From contig JADHVQ010000001.1 in the NCBI GenBank assembly GCA_016783905.1, forward strand, positions 1 to 51,669: DNA of 51,669 nt, in the 5' to 3' direction. Below the pieces are notes generated by a model that ran no database searches, was not told the origin of the DNA, and saw only the letters and a list, made by a program, of their open reading frames with translations. Shown one piece after another: positions 17,938-27,740 of this stretch. A program made the translations under genes and the position numbers. The stretch is from Bacteroidales bacterium. GTDB taxonomy: Bacteria; Bacteroidota; Bacteroidia; Bacteroidales; FEN-979. Every line of letters starts with the position of its first letter. Position 1 is the stretch's first letter.

Positions 17938-19084
17938 AACTACAATAAAAGCCTGGCAGCACTTACCCAGTCGAAGGCTCTCTTCTACCCCAATATCGGA
18001 TTCAACGCCAGGTACAGTGTTGCGGATGGGGGAAGAACCATTGATTTTCCTGTCGGGGATTTACTCAATCCGGTCTATACCACACTGAACCAACTCACTC
18101 AATCACAAAAGTTTACACAAGTAGAGAATGAACAGATCTACTTTATACGACCCACGGAGCAAGAAACCATGCTTTCTCTGCATAAACCCCTCTTCAACAG
18201 CGATATCTGGTTCCAATACAAAATCCGTAAAGATCTATCAGAAGCTGCATTCATTGGCATTGATCTGTACAAACGGGAACTGGTGAAAGAGATCAAAACG
18301 GCCTATTTCAATTACCTGAAGACAGTCAAAGCACTGGAACTGTTCCAACAAACACTTGAGGTGGTGAAAGAGAACCTGCGCGTCAGTGAAAGCCTCGTTG
18401 CCAACGACAAGGTCACAGTAGATGCTGTGTACCGTTCCCGGGCCGAACTCAGTAAAGTAGAACGGCAGATGGCAGAAGCAGAAAAATTTCACGAATCAGC
18501 AAAAGCATATTTCAATTTTCTGTTGAATAAGCCGCTTGAATCCAATATTGAAGTAATATTTAATAATGTATTGATAGATAGTTTATTATTAACACCTCAG
18601 GTTAACCAAATTCAACCATACCCCTACCCTGAACCTGGGAGTGAGCTATGGCATCCAGGGTGAAACGTATGAGTTCAGTGACAAGGCAGATTTTTTGATC
18701 GCTTCGGTCGTGATGCAATGGAAGATATTCCATGGGATGGAAACACGTTCTAAAATCCAACAAGCATCCATTGAGCAAGATATCTTGCAAGAGCAGCATG
18801 ACGAACTGCAGAACCAGATCTCTATGCAGGTGATTGATGCCTGGTATGGTGTGAAAGCGGCTGCCAAAGCAGTTCTTGCAGCGAGAACACAAAGTCTTAG
18901 TACCGCAAAAGCTTTTGAGATCATTCGAAAAAAATACAACCAGGGACAAACCAGTCTGCTCGAATTCATCAACGTAAGGAGCGATATGACCAACGCCGAC
19001 CTAAACCTGATCCTGGCAAGTTATGATTATGAGATCAGCCGGGCCGAGCTGGAGCGGGTAGTGGGGACGTGCCCCGTAGAGTAA
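17938..19084 (+). pseudogene. TolC-family outer membrane factor, N-terminally truncated, internally deleted and frameshifted
   Basis: Frame 1 (NYNKSLAALTQSKALFYPNIGFNARYSVADGGRTIDFPVGDLLNPVYTTLNQ...) breaks after ~18600; frame 2 resumes PTLNLGVSYGIQGETYEFSDKADFL.... No signal peptide. Confidence 0.85.
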
Positions 19085-19118
19085 TTACGAATTACGATTT
19101 ACGAATTACGATTTACGA
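19084..19118. repeat. Heptamer array (ATTACGA/TTTACGA)x5
   Basis: attacga attacga tttacga attacga tttacga; first base is the last base of the TAA stop. Confidence 0.92.
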
Positions 19119-19177
19119 TTTATATTTTCCATATGATTGTATGACCTATTTTCCTAATTTCCTAATTTCCTGATAAT

Positions 19178-19914
19178 ATGAGACATAAACGTTTATTTTA
19201 CCTGCTTTTAGCCCTTTCTCTCCTGGCCTGCAACAGAACACCGAAAGGAGCAGACAAAGATGACCGGATTCGTGTTGCAGTTATACCGGCAGAGACCAAA
19301 GAGATCAGGGAAACTGTCCATACATCAGGGCAGCTCTCCTCTAAAACGGAGGTCAGACTTAGTTTTAAGACAGGAGGTGTGATCGAACAGATTGGGGTGA
19401 AAGAGGGCCAGTCGGTTTCCAGGGGGGATATCATAGCCCGGTTGAACCTGGCTGAAGTCAATGCCATCGAGCACCAGGCTGAATTGGGTTTCCAGAAAGC
19501 AGAGAGGGATTATCAACGGGTTGAAAACCTATATAACGACAGTGTGGCTACACTCGAGAACCTGCAGGATGCAAGGACAGCCCTCCAGGTTGCAAAAGCC
19601 AACCTGGAGATCGCCCGGTTCAATAGGAAATATTCGGTAATAGAGGCTCCAGCCCGTGGAAAAATCCTCCTGAAGCTGGCTGAAGAACACGAAATTGTCG
19701 GACAAGGTCAACCGGTATTTCTCTTTGGCTCCTCCGAAGAGGAGTGGGTCGTGAAGGCGAGTCTGACCGACAGGGATGTTGTAAAGATTGACCTTGGAGA
19801 TCCTGCTATGGTTCAATTTGTGTTACAGAAGGGCTCAGGGAGGGAGAGATGGTTGTGACAGAAGGGGCTCATTATCTGAAAGATAACGATGAGATTCTGA
19901 TCAAAGAAGAGTAA
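19178..19914 (+). pseudogene. RND efflux periplasmic adaptor (HlyD family) with internal deletion and frameshift
   Basis: Lipoprotein signal LLLALSLLACN; HlyD core; ...DRDVVKIDLGDPAMVQF, then another frame gives VTEGLREGEMVVTEGAHYLKDNDEILIKEE*. Confidence 0.85.
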
Positions 19915-19930
19915 CCTCAATCTGTCAGCC

Positions 19931-22895
19931 ATGAAGCTTCCGAAACTAGCCATCGACAATTATCAGTTCACCATCCTGGTATTTATTTTACTTGTCATAG
20001 CGGGAATCAGCTCCTTTCTCTCCATGCCCCGGACAGAGGATCCGCCGGTGAATGTTCCAGGAGCCTCTGTGATTGTGATTTTTCCCGGAGCCACACCAGT
20101 CGACCTGGAAGAACTTGTGGCTCAGCCTATTGAAGATGCAATCAATGAACTCGGGGATATCAAACGCATCCAGACAACCATCAAAGACGGACTGGTATAT
20201 CTCTCCGTGGAATTTTACTTCGGAATGGATGCCAGGAAGAAGTATGACGAGGTAGTGGATAAAGTCAATGGTATCAGGGGTGAACTTCCAGCGGAGATCC
20301 TGGAGTTGAACTTTCTCGAATGGACCACTTCCGACGTGGTTATCATGCAGTTAGCCCTGGTTTCGGAGAGTGCTCCGTTCCGTGAACTTTTCAAGGAGGC
20401 AGAGCGACTGAAAAAGATGATCCAACAATCCAAGGGCGTGAAGAGTGTTGGGATCAAGGCATATCCTGATGAGGAGGTTAGAATCTCCCTCAACTTTCCC
20501 AAAATGGCGGCCATGAACATTTCGCTTGATCAGGTTGAAAAAGCTATCCTGAGTAATAATGCGAACATCCCGGGCGGCTCACTGAAACTTTCGGGGAAGA
20601 ACTTCAACATTCAAACGAGCGGATCATATAGCAGTCTCCCTGAGATTGAAAATACGGTAGTTCACTCATTCCGGGGGTGGAACATCTATCTGAAAGACAT
20701 CGCCGATGTTGTATTCACATATGAAGATCAGATCTATTATGCCAGGGTGAATGGAAAACGCTGTATCTTCCTGGAAGTAAAGCAGAAAGAAGGCTACAAT
20801 ATCTTCAGGATACGGGAAGATCTACAGACGGAGATCATGGATTTCACGGATGCACTTCCGGCCGGCATCTCCCTCTTTCCTGTCTTCGATCAATCCATTT
20901 GGGTAGAACAACGGATCAACCACTTCCTGGGGAACCTGTTGCAGGGAATCCTGCTGGTTGGACTGATTGTCCTGCTGGCCATGGGCTTTCGCTCATCGAT
21001 GATCGTGATCCTGGCCATACCACTCTCCATCATCATGGGGCTTTTTATGGTTGATCTATCGGGATTTGGCCTCCAGCAGATCTCAATCGCCGGACTGGTG
21101 GTGGCACTGGGATTGCTGGTCGACAACTCCATCGTCATGGTGGAGAACATCAACCGGTTCAGGTTTCTCGGGTACTCCCCCCGTGAGGCTTCTATTCAGG
21201 GGGCCTCAGAGATTGGATGGCCAATCATCAGTGCGACTGCCACCACGGTGCTTGCCTTTATTCCCATCATCATGATGCCTGAGGCATCAGGAGAGTTCAT
21301 CAAGAGCATGCCTGTGACCATCATTGCGACTCTAACCATGTCGCTGTTGGTGGCGCTTGCACTTACACCGCTGGTAACCAGTAAAATATATCATCCGATT
21401 TCCGTCAATGCCACGAAAAAGAGGTTGAAATTCTTTGAGAACCGATTGCAAAAGCTGATTGAAGGCCCATACCGCCGCTCGCTCCATTATGCACTGAACC
21501 ATAAAGTGTTGGCAATCGGTTTTGCTGTTGCGGCCCTGATAATCTCCCTGTTTGTTTTTCAATACGTAGGGATCTCTTTCTTTCCCAAAGCGGAAAAACC
21601 TCAGTTTCTGATCCAGATCAACCTGCCGGAAGGGACAAACCTCGATAAAACCAACCTGGTAACGATGGATGTGGAGGCGATGCTGGATACGCTATCAGGG
21701 ATTTCCTATTACGCCTCCAACATTGGTCACGGCAATCCCAGGATCTACTACAATGTATTCGAGAAAAACTATGCAAAAAATTTCGCTGAGATCTTTGTTC
21801 AGTTAAAGGAATATAATGCCAGAGAGTTTGATGAGCTGATGGTCCAACTTCGTCATCAGTTTTCGGAATATCCCGGAGCCAGGATCAATGTCAAGGAGTT
21901 TGAACAAGGTCATCCGATCGAAGCGCCGGTGATGGTTAATGTTACCGGTGAGAACCTGGATATCCTCAAGGAGATCTCAGAAGATGTGGAGAGAATGATC
22001 AGTGAACAACCAGGAATCATCAATCTCGACAACCGGATGTCGAAGAAACGGATCGATCTCAGTGTCAACATCAACAAGATAAGGCAAGTATTTACGGAGT
22101 TCCTGTCGTTGAGATCGATAAAACCATCAGGACGGCCGTCAATGGTCTGGCCGTCTCAAAATTCCGTGATCCACAAGGGAAAGAGTACCAGATTATTCTG
22201 CGAATGCCAGTTGGAGAAGAGATAATCCCAGAAGATTTTGGTCACATCTTCGTCAGGTCTCTTTCGGGACGCCTGGTACCCCTCAAACAACTGGCTACCA
22301 TCGAGTTTATTCAGGCCCCCAGTACCATACAGCGATTTGATCTCAACCGGTCAGCCCTGATCACCGCCGATCTCGAGAAAGGAGCAAATCTTGATCAGGT
22401 CTTGAAACCTGTCATGGAACAATTGTCAAACTATCCCTTCCCAAAAGGATATGGATACGTGATCACCGGGGAATTGGAGAGCCGGGAGAAGATTCTTTCG
22501 GCGGAATGCAGGTGGCCATCATCATCGCCATGATCTGGGCATTGCTGATCTCAGGGTATACCTTTTCATTCTCAGCATTCGTTGGATTAATCAGCCTTGT
22601 CGGCATCGTTGTAAACAATGCCATCATCCTGGTGGATTATACAAACAAGCTGATTACCAGGGGAATGACTCTCAAAGAGGCCATTATCAGGGCGGGAGAG
22701 ACGCGCTTTACCCCTATTGTCCTGACCAGCCTGACTACCATTGGGGGATTGCTCCCACTTACATTGAGAGGCGGAACGATGTGGGCGCCGCTGGGCTGGA
22801 CCATCATCGGAGGACTCTTCGTCTCCACCTTCCTGTCGCTGATCATCGTACCGGTGTTGTATCAGGTTTTTACGAAGGACGAAAGACGAAACTAG
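19931..22895 (+). pseudogene. RND family efflux permease split over three frames
   Basis: 19931-~22080 in frame, then ASIYGVPVVEIDKTIRTAVNGLAVSKFRD in a second frame, then FGGMQVAIIIAMIWALLISGYTFSFSAFVGLISLVGIVVNNAIILVDYTN in a third. Confidence 0.88.
22872..22892. repeat. Heptamer array (ACGAAGG/ACGAAAG/ACGAAAC)
   Basis: acgaagg acgaaag acgaaac, abutting CTAG, where the stops of both convergent genes overlap. Confidence 0.85.
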
Positions 22896-24844
22896 TAATA
22901 AAACCAAATCGTCCGGTAATCCCGCACATTCTCCCCTCTTGCGGCAAGCTCCTCGAGGTAGTCATAGATGGGAACATCCACGTAATTGTAAGGTGGGACC
23001 GGGGAGATGTTTTTCTCCCACGGATGAAACTCATAAACCCGGCTTCCGTCGGGAAGGATCATAACCAACCGGTGATCCTGTCCTGCCCGTAAATGGTTCT
23101 TTCCAAGTTTAGGAACATTGAAGACCGGTTCATCGGTGCGGTCGAGTCCGGGTAACAGGCGCGCCTCCTCTTTCCGCTCCTGTAAGATCCTGGCAATCGG
23201 GACCATGTAACGTTTGGTCTCCTCCTTCCCTTTCATGTTGAACGTATAATAGGGATCTACCCCAATGGATTTAAGGTCGCAACGAAGTTTTGCCAGCTCA
23301 AACCGGCGGGAGTTCTCCACCGTATAGACCTGTTGATTGTAGATGCTGATCCCCAGTTTCCGGATCCTCTGCACGGCAGCCATAGCTTCGGGAGTGATCT
23401 CGTAAGAGTGCTCGAAATGGGTGATCAACGCAATCTCCAGGCGTGGAGGCTGATGATACCTACGCAGGATCTCGACGAGCTTATCCGTGAATCGCATGGG
23501 CAGCACGACAGGCGTACGGCTCCCGATCCTGATCCTGTAAATTTGCTTCTTCCTAGATAGGATCTCCAGAATATTCTCAATCTGCGGGTTGGTCATCACC
23601 AGGGGATCTCCTCCGGTAATCAACACATCTCCAACACTTTTATGTTTATCAAACCACGAAAGAGCCTCTTCCAGCTTCTCTTTGGTAGCCATGGCCTTGG
23701 GCTCCAGCACCCGTTCAATCTCCCAGTTACGCTGGCAATAGACGCAGATTTGCGAACAGGTGTTAAACGGCTTCAGGATGGAGATGAAAGGGTATCGGCG
23801 GGTAACCAGGTCGACCGGGGAGGTATCGTGCTCTCCCATAAAATCAAACGATATTTCCCGGTCAGCCTTGTGGTCAGTAAGCTCATCCACATAATCCTTG
23901 GGGGGAATCACCTGGGCCCTGATCGCATGATCATACCCGATAGAGAGTTTGGTATCCATCAAACTCAGATAATAGGGAGTGATACCAAAGGCAATCTTGT
24001 TCCTGACCGCCTTGTCTACCGCCTCCTTCTGATCATTGGTCAGCTCGATCAGGTCGATCAGTGGTTTGGGATCCTTGATCACATGCTTCAGATGCCACTG
24101 GTAATCGTTCCAATCCTTTTCCGTTGCCTTGAAATAGCGAAGCATCTTCGCACGGTTCTCTGCACGCCACCCGACGACCTCTTCCTCCAGTCCGGATGGA
24201 TACTTTTTAAAGTACTTCTTCATATTGGATCCCAGTTCATCCAGTATCTCCATCCTGACAGTCGCTGCTTCTCTTCCGTGCAGTTTAAAAAACTCGGGAA
24301 CGCCCTTCTTTACCTGGTCGTTCTCCAGGTAGATATTGGATTTGCCGGTGACGCCCCGAAAAAGGTTAATAAACTCCATCAGGAATCCGGCAGAGATCTT
24401 ACCGGTCATCTCATCCCTGTGATTCCCGGCAAGTTTCCAGAGGCAATCCAGGGCCGAAAACTCGGTTCGAAATTCATTTACAGGCCCAATGACACTCCTG
24501 AATACCCGAATGCTCTCCCGAACCGTGGATTTCTCCAGGATATGCAGGTCATTGTCCACCTGGAAGACTTTTCTCTCAGCCATTTCCAGGTAGTTGTAAA
24601 GATGATCGCGAGCCTCTTCAAGGGTCTCCGATTTACGTAATAACTCAAAGATGTCCGGATTCGAGTCCCATAACCGCTGCAAATAGCCTTCATAATCAAC
24701 CTCAAAGTGAGGTTTGAACAGGCTCACCTCATCGGTGAAAACATCATCCAGCAAGCGGGTACTAACCCATTTTCGGCCGGAAGAACTCTCTTTACCTGTT
24801 TTGGGATGGATTTCTGGCAAATGATTGGAAGTATCTTTCTTCAT
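22892..24844 (-). CDS. KamA-family (lysine 2,3-aminomutase-like) radical SAM protein
   Basis: CSQICVYCQRNWE (Cx3Cx2C), ALSWFDKHKSVGDVLITGGDPLVM, RIGSRTPVVLPMRFT. Start taken at MKKDTSNHLPEI. Confidence 0.9.
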   Translation of the reverse strand: MKKDTSNHLPEIHPKTGKESSSGRKWVSTRLLDDVFTDEVSLFKPHFEVDYEGYLQRLWDSNPDIFELLRKSETLEEARDHLYNYLEMAERKVFQVDNDLHILEKSTVRESIRVFRSVIGPVNEFRTEFSALDCLWKLAGNHRDEMTGKISAGFLMEFINLFRGVTGKSNIYLENDQVKKGVPEFFKLHGREAATVRMEILDELGSNMKKYFKKYPSGLEEEVVGWRAENRAKMLRYFKATEKDWNDYQWHLKHVIKDPKPLIDLIELTNDQKEAVDKAVRNKIAFGITPYYLSLMDTKLSIGYDHAIRAQVIPPKDYVDELTDHKADREISFDFMGEHDTSPVDLVTRRYPFISILKPFNTCSQICVYCQRNWEIERVLEPKAMATKEKLEEALSWFDKHKSVGDVLITGGDPLVMTNPQIENILEILSRKKQIYRIRIGSRTPVVLPMRFTDKLVEILRRYHQPPRLEIALITHFEHSYEITPEAMAAVQRIRKLGISIYNQQVYTVENSRRFELAKLRCDLKSIGVDPYYTFNMKGKEETKRYMVPIARILQERKEEARLLPGLDRTDEPVFNVPKLGKNHLRAGQDHRLVMILPDGSRVYEFHPWEKNISPVPPYNYVDVPIYDYLEELAARGENVRDYRTIWFYY

Positions 24845-24933
24845 AAAGGGTTCGTTTATAGTGAATGAAAAAATTAATTTTCTAAGAAAAAGCCTGGCAG
24901 AAGATAGTTCGGGATTGGAAGGTTCATCAAACT

Positions 24934-24941
24934 CAAAAGTA
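24934..24941 (-). promoter_or_regulatory. TACTTTTG -7 element (minus strand) for the KamA-family gene
   Basis: CAAAAGTA on plus, upstream of the 24844 start. Confidence 0.5.
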
Positions 24942-24971
24942 CAAAATTTTGGATAAGAACGCAAGTGTTGT

Positions 24972-24979
24972 TATATTTG
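24972..24979 (+). promoter_or_regulatory. TATATTTG -7 element for the GH114-like gene
   Basis: TAnnTTTG 20 nt before ATG 24999; divergent to the previous promoter. Confidence 0.55.
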
Positions 24980-24998
24980 TTCAACCAAAGATTTCAGC

Positions 24999-25970
24999 AT
25001 GAAACATTTACGTATTGTCATCTGCATTTTTTTAACGGTCACCCTCGCCTGCAATAAAAACGACATTCCTGACCTGGATTTCCGGCAGGAGATGAGGAAA
25101 TTTATTGAAGGGATCTCCGGTTATGCGAAGAGTTTTTCTCCTGGATTTATTGTGATCCCCCAGAATGGCCAGGAGCTGATCACCCTCGACGGGGAATCGT
25201 CCGGCCCTCTGGTAACCGGGTATTCACAGGCAATCAGTGGGCAGGGGCGGGAGGATCTTTTCTATGGTTATGACGGCGACGGGGTTCCAACACCGTTGAA
25301 CGACCGGCTTTATATGGAGGAATACCTTGACCGTAGCAAAACGGCAGGGAACGTGATCCTGGTGACAGATTATTGTTCTGCTCACCCAGATATGCTCGAT
25401 TCCTATCTCCAGAATGAAACAAAAGGATATATCTCCTTTTCATCTGATCACAGAACACTGGATCATGTGCCAGCTTACCCTGTTCCGATCTTTCATGAGA
25501 ATTTAAATGCCATTCAAACCCTTGACCAAGCCAAAAATTTTCTCTATTTATTGAACCCGGAGACCTTTCCCACCAAAACTCATTTTCTGGACTCGCTCAG
25601 CAAAACCAACTTTGACCTTTTCATCATTGACCTCTTCTTCCAGGGAAACGAACAACTCACACAGGAGGATGTAGCTTCACTCAAAACCAAGTCAAATGGG
25701 GGAACCCGCCTGGTCATCTGCTACATGAGTATTGGAGAAGCTGAGAATTACCGGTATTACTGGCAATCAGGATGGGAGTTCAGGAGTCCGGAGTGGCTCG
25801 ACAAAGCCAATCCCGACTGGCCGGGTAACTTCAAAGTCCGGTACTGGGATCCGGCCTGGCAAGCCATTATTTTCGGAAACGACAATTCCTACCTGAAACG
25901 CATTATCGACGCCGGGTTTGACGGAGTGTACCTGGATATTGTGGATGCTTTTGAATACTATGAAGAATAA
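24999..25970 (+). CDS. GH114-like endo-alpha-1,4-polygalactosaminidase family lipoprotein
   Basis: Lipobox VTLACN; FDLFIIDLFFQ, RLVICYMSIGEAENYRYYW, NPDWPGNFKVRYWDPAWQ, IDAGFDGVYLDIVDAFEYY. Confidence 0.82.
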   Translation: MKHLRIVICIFLTVTLACNKNDIPDLDFRQEMRKFIEGISGYAKSFSPGFIVIPQNGQELITLDGESSGPLVTGYSQAISGQGREDLFYGYDGDGVPTPLNDRLYMEEYLDRSKTAGNVILVTDYCSAHPDMLDSYLQNETKGYISFSSDHRTLDHVPAYPVPIFHENLNAIQTLDQAKNFLYLLNPETFPTKTHFLDSLSKTNFDLFIIDLFFQGNEQLTQEDVASLKTKSNGGTRLVICYMSIGEAENYRYYWQSGWEFRSPEWLDKANPDWPGNFKVRYWDPAWQAIIFGNDNSYLKRIIDAGFDGVYLDIVDAFEYYEE

Positions 25971-25983
25971 TCCGTTATTTTGA

Positions 25984-26032
25984 ATCCAGAATTTAGAATT
26001 CAGAATTTAGTATTTAGTATTCATTGATTCAC
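25984..26032. repeat. Heptamer array (ATTTAGA/ATTCAGA/ATTTAGT) ~7 units
   Basis: atccaga atttaga attcaga atttagt atttagt attcatt gattcac. Confidence 0.88.
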
Positions 26033-26046
26033 ATAAGTAAACAGCC

Positions 26047-26424
26047 ATGATCAAAGAGATTCTTCTTTATATAGCCGGTGCCCTTACATTTTCTTGGGGT
26101 GTTGCTCACCTGTTTCCTACGAAGTCTGTAGTTAAAGGATTTGGTGATATATCAGAGGATAATCGAAAGATCATTCTCATGGAATGAATCACAGAAGGTG
26201 TAGCGTTGATCTTCCTGGGCATCCTGATTGTCTCTGTCACACTGTTTGGAGACATCCACTCCCTGACAGCCCGGATCGTTTATACCGTAGCCGTTTTCAT
26301 GCTGATTGCTATGGCGTTGGTCTCCCTGCAAACCGGGTTTAAAGTCAACTTCCTACCATATAAACTCTGTCAATTTTTATTCGGGGCGTCAGCGTTATTG
26401 ATTTTCATAGGTGTATTACTCTAA
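26047..26424 (+). pseudogene. Small integral membrane protein interrupted by one in-frame TGA
   Basis: MIKEILLYIAGALTFSWGVAHLFPTKSVVKGFGDISEDNRKIILME[TGA]ITEGVALIFLGILIVSVTLFG...; same frame continues to 26424; TGA at 26185-26187. Confidence 0.75.
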
Positions 26425-26436
26425 TAACAGGATTTC

Positions 26437-27210
26437 GTGAGAATTATCGATCTATCACTTGAGCATGAACCACTCTATTTCTGTTGCCTCGAAGATTGGT
26501 CGGAGGAGATGAAAGAGGCCGGCGATCACAAAGAGAAGTGGTTTCAAAAAATGAAAAACAAAGGTCTGAGGGTAAAACTCGCCGTTGATGACCACGGAGT
26601 GGTTGGCGGAATGATCCATTACTTACCCATTGAACTCTCGCCATACGAAGGAAAAGATCTATATGCTATACTCTGCATTTGGGTCCATGGATACAAACAG
26701 GGACGTGGAAATTTCAGGAAACAGGGGATGGGCAAAGCCCTGCTCCAAGCTGCAGAAGAGGATGTTAAAGCTCTTGGAGCCAAAGGATTGGTTGCATGGG
26801 GATTGATTATCCCGGTTTTTATGCGGGCTTCCTGGTTTCGGAGGCATGGGTACAAAACCGCCGACAAGGAGGATATGTCACGGCTTCTGTGGAAACCGTT
26901 TTCAACGGATGCCATTCCCCCGAGATTCATTAAACGTAAGAAAAAACCGGAAAAAATTTTCGGAAAAGTGTCAGTTACCTCCTTCATCAATGGCTGGTGC
27001 CCTGCCATGAATATTGTTCATGAACGAGCTAAACGAGCTGCAGAAGAACTTGGAGATGGAGTAGTTTACCAGGTTATCCCCACTGAAAAGAAAGAGACCA
27101 TCATGGAATGGGGCATTTCGGATGCACTTTATATCCATCATAAATCTGTAAGAATGGGGCCACCACCCTCCTACAAAAAGATCTATCGGAAGATCAGGAA
27201 GAAGCTTTAA
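26437..27210 (+). CDS. GNAT family N-acetyltransferase with YoaP-like C-terminal domain
   Basis: GKALLQAAEEDVKALGAKGLVAWG; MRASWFRRHGYK; C-terminal thioredoxin-like SVTSFINGWCPAMNIVHERAKRAAEEL. GTG start. Confidence 0.78.
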   Translation: MRIIDLSLEHEPLYFCCLEDWSEEMKEAGDHKEKWFQKMKNKGLRVKLAVDDHGVVGGMIHYLPIELSPYEGKDLYAILCIWVHGYKQGRGNFRKQGMGKALLQAAEEDVKALGAKGLVAWGLIIPVFMRASWFRRHGYKTADKEDMSRLLWKPFSTDAIPPRFIKRKKKPEKIFGKVSVTSFINGWCPAMNIVHERAKRAAEELGDGVVYQVIPTEKKETIMEWGISDALYIHHKSVRMGPPPSYKKIYRKIRKKL

Positions 27211-27215
27211 AGTAT

Positions 27216-27292
27216 CTTCAGTCTTCAGTCCTCAGTCCTCAATCTGCAAAATTCGAATTGTGGATTGTGTACTGTGGACTGCAGACTGACAT
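27216..27292. repeat. Eleven-unit drifting heptamer array
   Basis: cttcagt cttcagt cctcagt cctcaat ctgcaaa attcgaa ttgtgga ttgtgta ctgtgga ctgcaga ctgacat. Confidence 0.85.
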
Positions 27293-27308
27293 TCTAACCT
27301 AATTCCTA

Positions 27309-27316
27309 TATCTTTG
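27309..27316 (+). promoter_or_regulatory. TATCTTTG -7 element
   Basis: Exact TAnnTTTG, 4 nt before ATG 27321. Confidence 0.55.
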
Positions 27317-27320
27317 CCCC

Positions 27321-27678
27321 ATGCGTTTAATTTATAGACTCGACAAATCCTTCGGTCCCGGCGGCTCGTTTGCGGGATTGGTGTCGGTGATTGTAGGTGT
27401 CATCCTGCTCCCTTTTTATTGGACTGGAGTAATTTTGTTGATCCTCGGAGCCTTTGTTGGATTTACCGCGAGCGGATGTGAAATTAATCCCGGGAGGCGA
27501 CTTATTCGACCGTATCAGTTGTGGTTCGGGTTGATTAAGACAGGTTCCTGGCAACAATCTCGAAGCTGGCACGCCTCAATCGCGCGTGGAAGTACTGAAA
27601 CGCAAAATCCGGGAGGAGGCTGTTCTGGAAGCCCGGAAACTAGCAGAGATACTGGGGATGGAGGTGTTGGATAACTAG
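27321..27678 (+). pseudogene. Small membrane protein, probably frameshifted; second frame encodes ...PQSRVEVLKRKIREEAVLEARKLAEILGMEVLDN*
   Basis: Frame 1 is protein-like to about LIKTGSW, then low quality; the other frame over 27570-27678 reads as an amphipathic helix. Confidence 0.45.
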
Positions 27679-27740
27679 ATGCTGGATGACTGGATGACTG
27701 GATATTGCAAACTTTGAACCTTGAACCTTGAACCTCATCT
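27674..27740. repeat. Octamer array (CTGGATGA) followed by heptamer array (CTTGAAC)
   Basis: ctagatgctggatgactggatgactggata ... tttgaac cttgaac cttgaac ctc. Confidence 0.82.

Noticed and set aside
23642-24640. 332-aa plus-strand ORF antisense to the KamA-family gene
   Set aside because: Entirely overlaps a conserved radical SAM CDS on the other strand; no recognisable domain or promoter.
26185-26187. TGA as selenocysteine or genome-wide Trp recoding
   Set aside because: The residue context suggests Trp, no SECIS-like structure was identified, and several confident genes here (e.g. the amidohydrolase) terminate at TGA.
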